In this document: positions 16,662 to 27,581 of the stretch, piece after piece
Numbering within the stretch: position 1 is the stretch's first letter
Layout of the letters: each line of letters begins with the position of its first letter
The notes under the pieces: generated by a model
Databases searched by the model: none
Told to the model about the DNA's origin: nothing
Seen by the model: only the letters and a program-made list of their open reading frames with translations
Position numbers and translations under genes: made by a program
Assembly: GCA_963707145.1 (NCBI GenBank)
Contig: CAVPOQ010000004.1
Location: 248,001-312,000 of the forward strand
Direction of reading: 5' to 3'
DNA from: RPQJ01 sp963707145
Lineage (GTDB): Bacteria; Pseudomonadota; Gammaproteobacteria; Steroidobacterales; Steroidobacteraceae
Length of the DNA stretch: 64,000 bases

Positions 16662-16789
16662 AGCTAACGTAGAGTTAAGCGGGCACCGACGGCAGGGCGC
16701 CAGGCCCGGACTGCCGAAAATGTACCGCGTACCGCCAGACCGGGCCTGGTGGCCTGTCGTTGGTGCTCCGCTTGAACGCCGGGTTAGGC
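16662..16789 (-). other. attC site of cassette 3
   Basis: AGCTAAC at 16662 and GTTAGGC at 16783 bound the longest attC of the array (128 bases). The central part contains GGCAGGCC-type inverted arms. Confidence 0.78.
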
Positions 16790-16827
16790 CGCGCTACTCG
16801 CGGGAAGGGCGTCATGATGACGCCTTG

Positions 16828-17196
16828 CTAGTCTTGACAGAAGAAGCGCTTCTTTCGTCGTCTTGTCCACCATCCTTCTGGTTGTGGTCCCATACCTGTT
16901 GGTGACCAGTTCTTGTGCGCAGTAGTACTCCAGGCAAAACCAGCCGCCCCGAGAAGTTCGCGGTAATCCTCTTTTGCGAAGTCAATCGCCTGCTTGAGCA
17001 CATCAACGTCACCGTTAGAGACTTTCAATGCGGCGAAGCGCAGACGTTCGAATGAAAACTCGTCCGCGTCGGATCGAGATGGGGGAATGTTGTGTCCACA
17101 TTCCTCCACAAGAAGGCGAGATACCTCTTCTCTTTTGTCCGCGGGATACATTGCGTCAACACGTCTTTGAGTCTCAGGGCTCAACTTCGGAGACAT
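16828..17196 (-). CDS. Integron cassette 3: hypothetical soluble helical protein
   Basis: The 122-residue product starts at the ATG at 17196 (MSPKLSPETQRRVDAMYPAD), with a purine-rich AAAGGGTGGGGAA before it. The sequence continues with an acidic helix, the segment FERLRFAALKVSNGDVDVLK and then AIDFAKEDYRELLGAAGFAW. This matches a frequently seen but uncharacterised cassette family with an RFRFAALKxSxG motif. The protein is cytoplasmic and ends in a very basic tail (TRRRKKRFFCQD). Unlike most cassettes here, it has a leader of about 135 bases between attC and start, which may hold its own promoter. Confidence 0.75.
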   Translation of the reverse strand: MSPKLSPETQRRVDAMYPADKREEVSRLLVEECGHNIPPSRSDADEFSFERLRFAALKVSNGDVDVLKQAIDFAKEDYRELLGAAGFAWSTTAHKNWSPTGMGPQPEGWWTRRRKKRFFCQD

Positions 17197-17331
17197 AGTC
17201 TTCCCCACCCTTTCCGTGTTCAGAGCAGCAAAGCGCAATAGAAGGCGCTTGAAAGCGGGGCCATCGGCGAGCGTCTTCGATCCGTCATCAGAGTCGCCGG
17301 CGTGTGGATCAACTCGGGTGGTGCATGCGCG

Positions 17332-17392
17332 GCCTAACGCCCGCGCTCAGGCGCGTGCGTCCTCGCACGTAGCCTGCAGCGCGTTGTTAGGC
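17332..17392 (-). other. attC site of cassette 2
   Basis: GCCTAAC at 17332 and GTTAGGC at 17386 bound the shortest attC here (61 bases), with inner arms GCCCGCGCT and AGCGCG and a central CGTCCTCGCACG hairpin. The C-terminal residues of cassette 2 are encoded in it. Confidence 0.9.
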
Positions 17393-17811
17393 GCGCCCGA
17401 ACCAAAGATGAAGCTCAAGATGAACACAGCCGCGGGCAGCGCAAACAACTGCTGAACCCAGCCGAACATAAAGGAAGGCCAGAACTGCGCGAGCTCAGAA
17501 GTGCCCAGCACGTGGAGGTTGAGCCAGATGAACGAAGGCACAACAGCAGCCACGAGGAAAAGCAGCGGCTTGGCTGGGCGGAGCCGCACAATCACGAACG
17601 CCGCCGGCAGTGAGAGCACTACGTTGGTGAGGAAATCGATCGGGTACACCACCGCTCGTAACGACGCCCCACGCAGCCCCATGCCCAGAACCCATTCAAG
17701 CAAGGGACTGTTCACGGCCAGATAGCCCCAGACGACCATGAGCAGATACGTCTGGGCTATACCCAGCGCGAACGAGATCAGAACACAGATGGCAAGCGAA
17801 CACGGCTTCAT
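17347..17811 (-). CDS. Integron cassette 2: hypothetical four-helix membrane protein
   Basis: The 154-residue product starts at the ATG at 17811, 13 bases after the attC core, and has a GGGAG Shine-Dalgarno within that gap. Four hydrophobic segments lie near 4-30, 53-75, 82-102 and 120-143. The last residues (NNALQATCEDARA) are encoded within its attC, so translation stops inside the recombination site. The protein is probably an inner-membrane protein. No domain is recognised. Confidence 0.75.
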   Translation of the reverse strand: MKPCSLAICVLISFALGIAQTYLLMVVWGYLAVNSPLLEWVLGMGLRGASLRAVVYPIDFLTNVVLSLPAAFVIVRLRPAKPLLFLVAAVVPSFIWLNLHVLGTSELAQFWPSFMFGWVQQLFALPAAVFILSFIFGSGAPNNALQATCEDARA

Positions 17812-17824
17812 GTCTCGCGCTCCC

Positions 17825-17927
17825 ACCTAACGATTGCGCTCACCGGCGCATAGCGGCTGGCGCGCGGGTTGCGGATGCAAGGCGCGTGACAGACGCGTCA
17901 TGCGTCCGGTGGAGCGCTTGGTTAGGC
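17825..17927 (-). other. attC site of cassette 1
   Basis: ACCTAAC at 17825 and GTTAGGC at 17921 bound a 103-base palindrome with inner arms GATTGCGCT and GAGCGCTTG, and a central part with CGCGGGTTGCGGATGCAAGG. Confidence 0.9.
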
Positions 17928-18233
17928 TCATCCGGGCCCGCTGCCCATAAGGATAATGAAGCTGACACCCAAGAGCAGAGGGTAAACAGCAGCTACGTAC
18001 AACGCTCCCAAGGTTGCACGGACCCACAATCGAGCATTGAACACAGCGAGCAATCCCCTCAACCCAGACCAGAGCCCTAGGACAACCAGCGCTATCCAGA
18101 CTACCAGGGCGAAGGTTGCGTCCGAGCCCTCCAGTAGCGACGGTGCCCCCAGATAAGTGGCCATTGCTATGCAGAGGGGCACTCCCACTATCGCCCACAG
18201 CACTAACATCATTGCTCTCGTTCTGGCGATCAT
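17928..18233 (-). CDS. Integron cassette 1 (next to attI): hypothetical three-helix membrane protein
   Basis: The 101-residue product is almost entirely hydrophobic, with three segments (about 7-27, 38-62 and 72-95). The ATG at 18233 is two bases after the GTTAGGC core at the attI junction, so no ribosome-binding site fits inside the cassette; translation must use upstream attI sequence or a later internal ATG near residue 8. As the first cassette it should be the best expressed from the candidate promoter at 18351-18378. No function is recognised. Confidence 0.72.
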   Translation of the reverse strand: MIARTRAMMLVLWAIVGVPLCIAMATYLGAPSLLEGSDATFALVVWIALVVLGLWSGLRGLLAVFNARLWVRATLGALYVAAVYPLLLGVSFIILMGSGPG

Positions 18234-18235
18234 GG

Positions 18236-18300
18236 GCCTAACAATAATTAGGCGGGAAGAGTTGGCTGCAGTTCTGCCGCATATGCAGCCGGAGAATTGA
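18236..18300 (-). other. attI-type primary recombination site
   Basis: The plus strand shows GCCTAAC at 18236-18242 (GTTAGGC on the cassette strand) at the point where the first cassette begins, 160 bases before the intI start. A near copy (AATTAGGC) lies just inside at 18246-18253. The right limit of attI is not defined by sequence; the inverted repeat at 18264-18290 may belong to it. Confidence 0.7.
18264..18290. promoter_or_regulatory. Inverted repeat between attI and intI
   Basis: GGCTGCA at 18264-18270 is repeated as TGCAGCC at 18284-18290, with 13 bases between. It lies between the two divergent transcription units, so it may be an accessory integrase-binding site or an operator. Its true role is unknown. 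Confidence 0.35.
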
Positions 18301-18350
18301 CGCGTTTCCGCCGCATAACCGCCTCGTCCTGTCGGCAACCCATTGTCTTT

Positions 18351-18378
18351 ACTACAGCACGGCGATCTTAAGCGTCAA
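18351..18378 (-). promoter_or_regulatory. Candidate cassette promoter Pc
   Basis: Read toward the cassettes, TTGACG (18378-18373) and TGTAGT (18356-18351) are 16 bases apart, with five and four of six consensus matches. Cassette promoters usually lie between intI and attI, which fits this position. It is a pattern match only. Confidence 0.45.
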
Positions 18379-18401
18379 TTGGCACAGGAGGGCGATCCGG
18401 C

Positions 18402-19364
18402 ATGGATGCCAGGCCCCGACTGCTCGACGAGGTGCGCAACCACCTGCGCACCCTGCACTACAGTTACCGCACCGAACAGCAGTACCTGTTCTGGGTGCGC
18501 CGCTACATCCTGTTCCACGGCAAGCGCCATCCGACCGACATGGCGGCCGCGGAGGTCGAGGCGTTTCTCACGCACCTGGCCGTGGACCGCCAGGTGTCGG
18601 CGTCCACGCAGAACCAGGCGTTGGCGGCTCTGCTGTTTCTCTACCAGAAGGTCCTGCAGGTCGAGTTGCCCTGGCTCGACGGCATCGTTCGCGCGAAGCA
18701 GTCCCGCCGTCTGCCGGTTGTGCTCACGCCCGGTGAGGCGAAAGACATCCTGTCCCACCTCCAGGGCGAGTACTGGCTGATCGGCAGCCTGCTCTACGGA
18801 GCGGGTCTCCGACTGCGCGAGGCGCTCACGTTACGCGTCAAGGACGTGCAGTTCGAGTACCGCCAGCTCATCGTGCGCAGCGGCAAGGGCGGCAAGGACC
18901 GCTCCGCGATCCTCCCCGAGGCGCTGACTGCGCCGTTGCAGCAGCACCTGGTCACGGTGCAGGCGCGTCACGAGTTCGCGATCCGCGGCGGTTTTGCCGG
19001 CGTCGAGCTGCCCCACGCGCTCGAGCGCAAGTATCCGAATGCGCCCCTCGAGTGGGGCTGGCAGTACGTGTTCCCGGCGAGGCGTCCGTCGCGCGACCCG
19101 CGCTCGGGCGCCTGGCGCCGGCATCACGTGTACCCCGAGAGCGTGCAGCGCCACGTGAGGGATGCGGTGCAGGCGGCGGGCATCGCCAAGCCGGCCTCGT
19201 GCCACACCTTCCGGCACAGTTTCGCCACGCACCTGCTCGAGCGCGGCTACGACATCCGCACGGTGCAGGAGCTGCTGGGGCACAAGGACGTCAGGACCAC
19301 GCAGATCTACACCCACGTCATGCGCAAGGGCGCGAACGCCGTGCAGAGCCCGCTGGATCGATGA
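18402..19364 (+). CDS. intI: Integron integrase (tyrosine recombinase)
   Basis: IntI recombines attI and attC sites to insert or excise cassettes. The 320-residue protein has the expected catalytic residues: Arg near 137 in GAGLRLREA, HTFRH near 268-272, His near 294 in LLGHKD and the nucleophile Tyr near 303 in TTQIYTHV. The extra segment typical of integron integrases, LERKYPNAPLEWGWQYVFPA, lies near 207-226 and separates it from XerC/D. The start is the ATG at 18402 after AGGAGG. It appears intact, so the integron may still be active. Confidence 0.96.
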   Translation: MDARPRLLDEVRNHLRTLHYSYRTEQQYLFWVRRYILFHGKRHPTDMAAAEVEAFLTHLAVDRQVSASTQNQALAALLFLYQKVLQVELPWLDGIVRAKQSRRLPVVLTPGEAKDILSHLQGEYWLIGSLLYGAGLRLREALTLRVKDVQFEYRQLIVRSGKGGKDRSAILPEALTAPLQQHLVTVQARHEFAIRGGFAGVELPHALERKYPNAPLEWGWQYVFPARRPSRDPRSGAWRRHHVYPESVQRHVRDAVQAAGIAKPASCHTFRHSFATHLLERGYDIRTVQELLGHKDVRTTQIYTHVMRKGANAVQSPLDR

Positions 19365-19391
19365 GCCGCACACCCATGGTGAAGCCAAGAC

Positions 19392-19420
19392 TGGACGAAA
19401 GATAAAGACATCTTTATATT
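19392..19420 (+). promoter_or_regulatory. Promoter and palindromic operator of the regulator-metF-metH unit
   Basis: TGGACG (19392-19397) and TATATT (19415-19420) are 17 bases apart and end 8 bases before the ATG at 19429. A palindrome, ATAAAGACATCTTTAT (19402-19417), fills the spacer and overlaps the -10. Its arms of seven bases match exactly. An ArsR-type protein encoded directly downstream would be well placed to repress from here. Confidence 0.65.
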
Positions 19421-19428
19421 TGCGATCC

Positions 19429-20337
19429 ATGACCGAGTCCTTCGACACGCTGCTGCCGCGCCTGCGCGCCATCGCGGAGCCCTCTCGGCTGCGCCTGCTG
19501 GCCATCCTCGCGCGCGGCGAGTTCTCGGTCTCGGAACTCACCGAGATACTCGGCCAGAGCCAGCCGCGGGTTTCCCGTCATCTCAAGCTGCTCGACGACT
19601 GCGGCCTGCTGGAGCGTTTCCGCGAGCAACACTGGATCTTTTACCGCGTCGCGGGCGACACCGAGGGAGGCCGGCTGGCCCGCCTGCTGCTCGGGCAACT
19701 CGACGCGGACGACCCGGCGCTCGCCGGCGACCTCGAGCGCGTGCACCGCGTGCTCGCGGTGCGCAGCGGGACCGATGCGGCGCACGCGGGCCCTGCCGTC
19801 GCAGTGCCCGCCGACGAGCTCGCGCCGCTGCTGGCAGACGAACTCGGCGAGCGTGGCATCGAGGCATTGCTCTACTTCGGCCGTGCGCCGGATGAAGTCC
19901 TGCCGGGCATCGGTTCGCGCGCGCGCCGGGTGGTCGGCATGAATTCGTCGCGGCACCTGGTGCAGCGGGCCCGGGCGGTGCTGCACTCCGCAGGGCTCAA
20001 TCACTGCGTGCTGCATCAGGGCGAACTGGCCGCCTTGCCGCAGCGGTCGCGCAGCTTCGATGTCGTGCTGGTCGATCGTGTGCTGGCCACCGCCGGGCGG
20101 CCCGGCGAGACCCTGCGCGAAGCGGCCCGCGTCCTGCGTCCGGGCGGGCGGCTGATCCTCGTCGAGGAATTCGAGGCGCTGGAGCGGCACACGCCTTCTG
20201 CCAATCCGCTGGCGTTGTTGCGAGCCTGGCTCGCCGATGCCGGCCTCGCCTGCGATCGCCTGCGCCCGTTCGACGTCAGCGGCGCGCACCTGTTGCTCGC
20301 CGCAGCCGTTCTGCAACCCGAGGCGGCGGCCGCCTGA
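19429..20337 (+). CDS. ArsR-family regulator fused to a methyltransferase-like domain (probable methionine-cycle regulator)
   Basis: The 302-residue product has an N-terminal winged helix (about 1-95: AIAEPSRLRLLAILARGEFSV, ELTEILGQSQPRVSRHLKLL) without the metal-binding ELCVC motif of metal sensors. A C-terminal Rossmann fold follows, with VLVDRVLATAGRPGETLREA and ARVLRPGGRLILVEEFE (about 215-260), as in class I SAM-dependent methyltransferases. The glycine-rich first motif is poor, so this domain may sense SAM or SAH rather than catalyse. The gene directly precedes metF and metH. SahR-type ArsR repressors control the same pathway in other Proteobacteria, and by inference this is a regulator of that kind. 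Confidence 0.8.
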   Translation: MTESFDTLLPRLRAIAEPSRLRLLAILARGEFSVSELTEILGQSQPRVSRHLKLLDDCGLLERFREQHWIFYRVAGDTEGGRLARLLLGQLDADDPALAGDLERVHRVLAVRSGTDAAHAGPAVAVPADELAPLLADELGERGIEALLYFGRAPDEVLPGIGSRARRVVGMNSSRHLVQRARAVLHSAGLNHCVLHQGELAALPQRSRSFDVVLVDRVLATAGRPGETLREAARVLRPGGRLILVEEFEALERHTPSANPLALLRAWLADAGLACDRLRPFDVSGAHLLLAAAVLQPEAAAA

Positions 20338-20388
20338 GCGGCGCTCCCGGTCGCACACTCAAGAAATTCAGAGCTAGAGAGCCCTTCC

Positions 20389-21261
20389 ATGCAGCCCGTC
20401 ACCGTCTCCTTCGAGTTCTTTCCGCCCAACGACGCGGCGATGGAGCAGACGCTCTGGTCGTCGATCCAGCGACTCGCGCCGCTCGCGCCGCGCTTCGTCT
20501 CCGTCACCTACGGTGCGGACGGCTCGACCCGCGAGCGCACGCACAACGTCGTGACGCGCATCCTGCGCGAGACGCCGCTCACCCCGGCGCCGCATCTGAC
20601 CTGCGTGGGCGCCCCGCGCGGCGAGATCCTCGACGTCGCGCGCAGCTACTGGGACGCGGGCGTGCGCCACATCGTGGCGCTGCGCGGCGATGCACCCGCA
20701 GGGCAGGCGCGTTACACGCCCCATCCCGACGGCTTCGCCTATGCCACCGACCTCGTGAAGGGCCTGAGGGACGTCGGCGATTTCGACATCTCGGTGGCGG
20801 CCTATCCCGAAGTGCATCCGGAAGCGCCGGGCGCAAAGTTCGACCTCGACAACCTGCGCGCCAAGCTCGATGCGGGCGCCAGCCGCGCCATCACCCAGTT
20901 CTTCTTCGATACCGACAAGTACCTGCACTTTCGCGACCAGTGCGCCGCGGCGGGAATCACGGCCCAGATCGTGCCGGGCATCCTGCCGATCACGCGCTTC
21001 CCGCAGATGCTGCGCTTCGCGCAGCGCTGCGGCGCGAGCGTCCCCGACTGGCTCGCGCACCGCTTCGACGGCCTCGACGACGACCCCGAGACGCGCCGCA
21101 TGATCGCCGCGAGCGTCGCCATCGAGCAGGTGCGCCGCCTGCAGCAGCACGGCGTGCAGGACTTCCACTTCTACACGCTGAACCGCGCCGAACTCACCTA
21201 CGCGATCTGCCACGCACTCGGCGTGCGCGCGCCAACCGCCCGCGCCGCCGCGGAGGCCTGA
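20389..21261 (+). CDS. metF: 5,10-methylenetetrahydrofolate reductase
   Basis: MetF makes 5-methyltetrahydrofolate, the methyl donor for methionine synthase, using FAD and NADH. The 290-residue barrel protein starts at 20389 (MQPVTVSFEFFPPNDAAMEQ) and shows FVSVTYGADGSTRERT, the flavin/folate region VALRGDAP and ITQFFFDTDKYLHF, and GILPITRF. It follows the ArsR-methyltransferase gene by 51 bases and precedes metH by two, so the methyl donor and its user are made together. Its length is typical. Confidence 0.96.
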   Translation: MQPVTVSFEFFPPNDAAMEQTLWSSIQRLAPLAPRFVSVTYGADGSTRERTHNVVTRILRETPLTPAPHLTCVGAPRGEILDVARSYWDAGVRHIVALRGDAPAGQARYTPHPDGFAYATDLVKGLRDVGDFDISVAAYPEVHPEAPGAKFDLDNLRAKLDAGASRAITQFFFDTDKYLHFRDQCAAAGITAQIVPGILPITRFPQMLRFAQRCGASVPDWLAHRFDGLDDDPETRRMIAASVAIEQVRRLQQHGVQDFHFYTLNRAELTYAICHALGVRAPTARAAAEA

Positions 21262-21263
21262 CC

Positions 21264-24965
<3,702 letters not shown>

Positions 24966-25032
24966 GCTCCGCGCGCGGGTGGGGGCGACGCGCGACACCG
25001 ACGGGCCGGCGACCCGCCACACAGCGCCCGGC

Positions 25033-25061
25033 TTGACGCGTGCGTGCGCGCGTCGTACTTA
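25033..25061 (+). promoter_or_regulatory. Weak candidate promoter for the acyl-CoA synthetase gene
   Basis: TTGACG at 25033-25038 is a five-of-six -35 match; the hexamer 17 bases on (TACTTA, 25056-25061) is poor. It lies about 40 bases before the start of the next gene, in the gap after metH. Confidence 0.3.
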
Positions 25062-25098
25062 GACGCGTTCGAGAATCACGAACCCCGGGGGAAGTGCA

Positions 25099-26784
25099 AT
25101 GGACCAGTCCGTGGCCAGCGAGGCCCTGGCGCTCGAGCGCCTCTATTACTGGGAGCGCACGGCCCCCGATCGCGTCGTGCTCACCCAGCCCGTCGGCGGC
25201 GGCGTCGTGCAGGACTACACCTGGCGGCAGGTCATGGACCAGACGCGTCGGATGGCGGCGCACCTGAAGGGACTCGGCCTGGAGCCGGGCTCGCGCGTCG
25301 GCATCCTCGCCAAGAATTCCGCACACTGGCTGATGGCGGACTTCGCCATCTGGATGGCGGGCCACGTGTCCGTTCCCCTCTATCCGACGCTGGCGGCCGG
25401 CACGGTGCGTCAGATCCTCGAGCACAGCGAGGCGAGGCTGCTGTTCGTCGGCAAGCTCGATGGCTGGGAGGAGATGAAGCCCGGCGTGCCGCAGGGGCTG
25501 CCCATCGTCCGCCTGCCGCTCTCGCCCGCGACCGAGGGCGAGGCGTGGGACGACATCGTCGGGCGTACCGCGCCGCTCGCGGGCAACCCGGTGCGCGACG
25601 GCGGGGAACTCGCCACCATCATGTACACCTCTGGCACGACCGGCGTGCCGAAGGGCGTGATGCACAGCTTCGCGACCTTCGCCTGGTCGGTGCAGGCCGT
25701 GCGCAGACGGCTTCCGACCGACGAGCACACACGGGTCCTGAGCTACCTGCCGCTCTCGCACGTGGCCGAGCGTACGCTCGTCGAGCACGGTCTCCTCGCG
25801 AGCGGCGGGCACGTGTACTTCGCCGACAGCCTCGAGACCTTCGCGGCCGACCTGCAGCGGGCGCGACCGACCCTGTTCTTCTCGGTGCCGAGGCTGTGGG
25901 TCAAGTTCCAGCAGGGCGTGCTCGCGAAGATGCCGCCTGAGAAACTCGACCGGCTGCTGGGGATCCCGGTGGTGAGCCATTTCGTGCGTAAAAAAGTGCT
26001 GGGCGCACTCGGTCTCGATCAGTGCAAGGTGGCAGCGGGTGGCGCCGCGCCGATGCCGCCGGACCTGCTGCGCTGGTACGCGCGGCTGGGCCTCGAGGTG
26101 ATCGAGGTCTACGGCATGACCGAGAACTGCGGCGTGTCGCACTGCACCCTGCAGGGCAAGCCGCGTCCCGGCACGGTCGGCTACCCGTACGACGGCGTCG
26201 AGAGCCGGCTCGACCCCGAGACCGGCGAGATCCAGGTCCGGAGCCCGGGCACGATGCTCGGTTACTACAAGGAACCCGACCAGACGCGCAGCACCTTCGC
26301 GCCCGACGGCTGGCTGCGCACCGGCGACAAGGGCGCGCTCGACGCGGAGGGCGGCCTGCGCATCACCGGCCGCGTGAAGGACATCTTCAAGACCGGCAAG
26401 GGCAAGTACGTCGCTCCGGCTCCGATCGAGGACAAGCTCGTGATGCACGCCGCGGTCGAGGCCTGCTGCGTCACCGGCGCCAACCTCGGCCAGCCGCTCG
26501 CGCTGGTGATGCTCAACATGGAGGCTGCGCAGCGCGCGGCCGACGCCGCCGGGCGGGGCGCGCTCGAGGCGTCGCTCGCCTCGCACCTCAAGTCCATCAA
26601 TGCCATGCTCGACCCGCACGAGCGGCTCGACTGCCTGGTCGTCGTCAGCCAGCCCTGGACCGTCGAGAGCGGGCTGATCACGCCCACCTTCAAGGTGCGG
26701 CGCAACCGCGTCGAAGACGTGTACTCGCCGTGCTACGAGCGCTGGGTGGTCGAGCGGCGCACGGTGATCTGGCACGAGGGCTGA
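25099..26784 (+). CDS. AMP-binding long-chain fatty acyl-CoA synthetase
   Basis: This enzyme activates fatty acids with ATP and CoA. The 561-residue protein starts at 25099 after GGGGGAAG. It has the AMP-binding signature TIMYTSGTTGVPKGVMHS near 173-190, YLPLSHVAERT, the VYGMTENCGVSH motif near 338-349, the hinge TGDKGALDAEGGLRITGRVKD in two parts, and KTGKGKYVAPAPIE near the catalytic lysine region. The missing extra insert of ACSBG enzymes and this motif set fit the FadD15-like long-chain group. It stands alone between metH and the PEP-CTERM gene. Confidence 0.9.
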   Translation: MDQSVASEALALERLYYWERTAPDRVVLTQPVGGGVVQDYTWRQVMDQTRRMAAHLKGLGLEPGSRVGILAKNSAHWLMADFAIWMAGHVSVPLYPTLAAGTVRQILEHSEARLLFVGKLDGWEEMKPGVPQGLPIVRLPLSPATEGEAWDDIVGRTAPLAGNPVRDGGELATIMYTSGTTGVPKGVMHSFATFAWSVQAVRRRLPTDEHTRVLSYLPLSHVAERTLVEHGLLASGGHVYFADSLETFAADLQRARPTLFFSVPRLWVKFQQGVLAKMPPEKLDRLLGIPVVSHFVRKKVLGALGLDQCKVAAGGAAPMPPDLLRWYARLGLEVIEVYGMTENCGVSHCTLQGKPRPGTVGYPYDGVESRLDPETGEIQVRSPGTMLGYYKEPDQTRSTFAPDGWLRTGDKGALDAEGGLRITGRVKDIFKTGKGKYVAPAPIEDKLVMHAAVEACCVTGANLGQPLALVMLNMEAAQRAADAAGRGALEASLASHLKSINAMLDPHERLDCLVVVSQPWTVESGLITPTFKVRRNRVEDVYSPCYERWVVERRTVIWHEG

Positions 26785-27044
26785 GGCCGGGTCGATCGCC
26801 CGTCCGCGGAGTCTGCAGCGATGTCACGCAATGGCAAGCGCAGACTTGTGTCGTACGGCGCCGGTCGAGGTCGATCATGCCGCGACGTTGGGGCCTTGGC
26901 GGAGTCAGGGGAGCGGACCGGCGTCAGTGACGTTATGTCTCATCCGGCTTGAACCTGTGCACAGTTCTGGTATCCGTTGGCGCAAGTTCGCCTGCCGCAG
27001 CGGGCGCATAAGAACGCAAATAGAGGTCGAGACAGGGAGCCAAC

Positions 27045-27563
27045 ATGAGAACGAGGATTCTGGGATTGCTGGCCGCGGCACTGCTGGCGGGGCCAGTTGC
27101 AGCCGACCCCATCACCGGAACGTGGTACTTCTCCGCCACCGGTGCAAGCACGACGTACGCCGGGCAGTTCTCGTTTGCCGACCTCGACCCCTTCGGCAGC
27201 TACGTGAACTCGCAGGCGGCCGGCTTCGCGTTTGCGGCCAACTTCCCGATCGACGGCATCGGCGGCGTGGGATTCAGCTACGACGCGAGCGGATTCCTCG
27301 AGATCGGCGGCCTGGATGACGGCGTCAACGGCTACGGCCCGGGCGACTTCTATCTGGCGATGTTCTTCCCGGACCCGATCGAGTTTCCGAACTTCTCCAA
27401 AGACGACGACGACCTGTACGGGGACGATGTGATCGTCTCCACCAGCCCCATCGCCGCGCCCGAGCCCGGCACGCTCGCGCTGCTCGGCCTCGGCCTGGCC
27501 GGTCTGGGCCTCAGCCGACGCCGAGCAGCGCAACCGGCTCGCGGGTTCGTGTCGAACCGCTGA
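27045..27563 (+). CDS. Small exported PEP-CTERM protein
   Basis: The 172-residue product starts MRTRILGLLAAALLAGPVAA, a signal peptide cleaved after about residue 20. Its low-complexity middle is rich in Gly, Asp and Phe and has no known catalytic motif. The C-terminus is a PEP-CTERM sorting signal: the PEP motif in APEPGTLALLGLG, a membrane helix and the basic stretch SRRR. Such proteins are processed by exosortase and linked to extracellular polysaccharide. No exosortase gene lies in this window. It is convergent with the monooxygenase locus, 18 bases away. Confidence 0.85.
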   Translation: MRTRILGLLAAALLAGPVAADPITGTWYFSATGASTTYAGQFSFADLDPFGSYVNSQAAGFAFAANFPIDGIGGVGFSYDASGFLEIGGLDDGVNGYGPGDFYLAMFFPDPIEFPNFSKDDDDLYGDDVIVSTSPIAAPEPGTLALLGLGLAGLGLSRRRAAQPARGFVSNR

Positions 27564-27581
27564 ACGGAAGCCTGGCTGGCT

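Larger units (their letters stand above)
13078..19364. mobile_element. Chromosomal integron: intI, attI and ten gene cassettes
   Basis: A tyrosine recombinase with the integron-integrase insertion lies at 18402-19364 on the plus strand. To its left, ten imperfect palindromes of 61-128 bases begin with a YYYAAC-type box and end with GTTRRRY, the hallmark of attC. Between them sit single genes, all on the minus strand, divergent from intI, as in typical integrons. Half encode small membrane proteins, and none has a known function. The array ends at the attC at 13078-13149. There are no transposase genes nearby, so this looks like a sedentary chromosomal integron. Confidence 0.92.

Noticed and set aside
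18264..18290. A possible LexA box near intI
   Set aside because: The CTG and CAG elements are nine, not ten, bases apart and there is no CTGT-N8-ACAG pattern.
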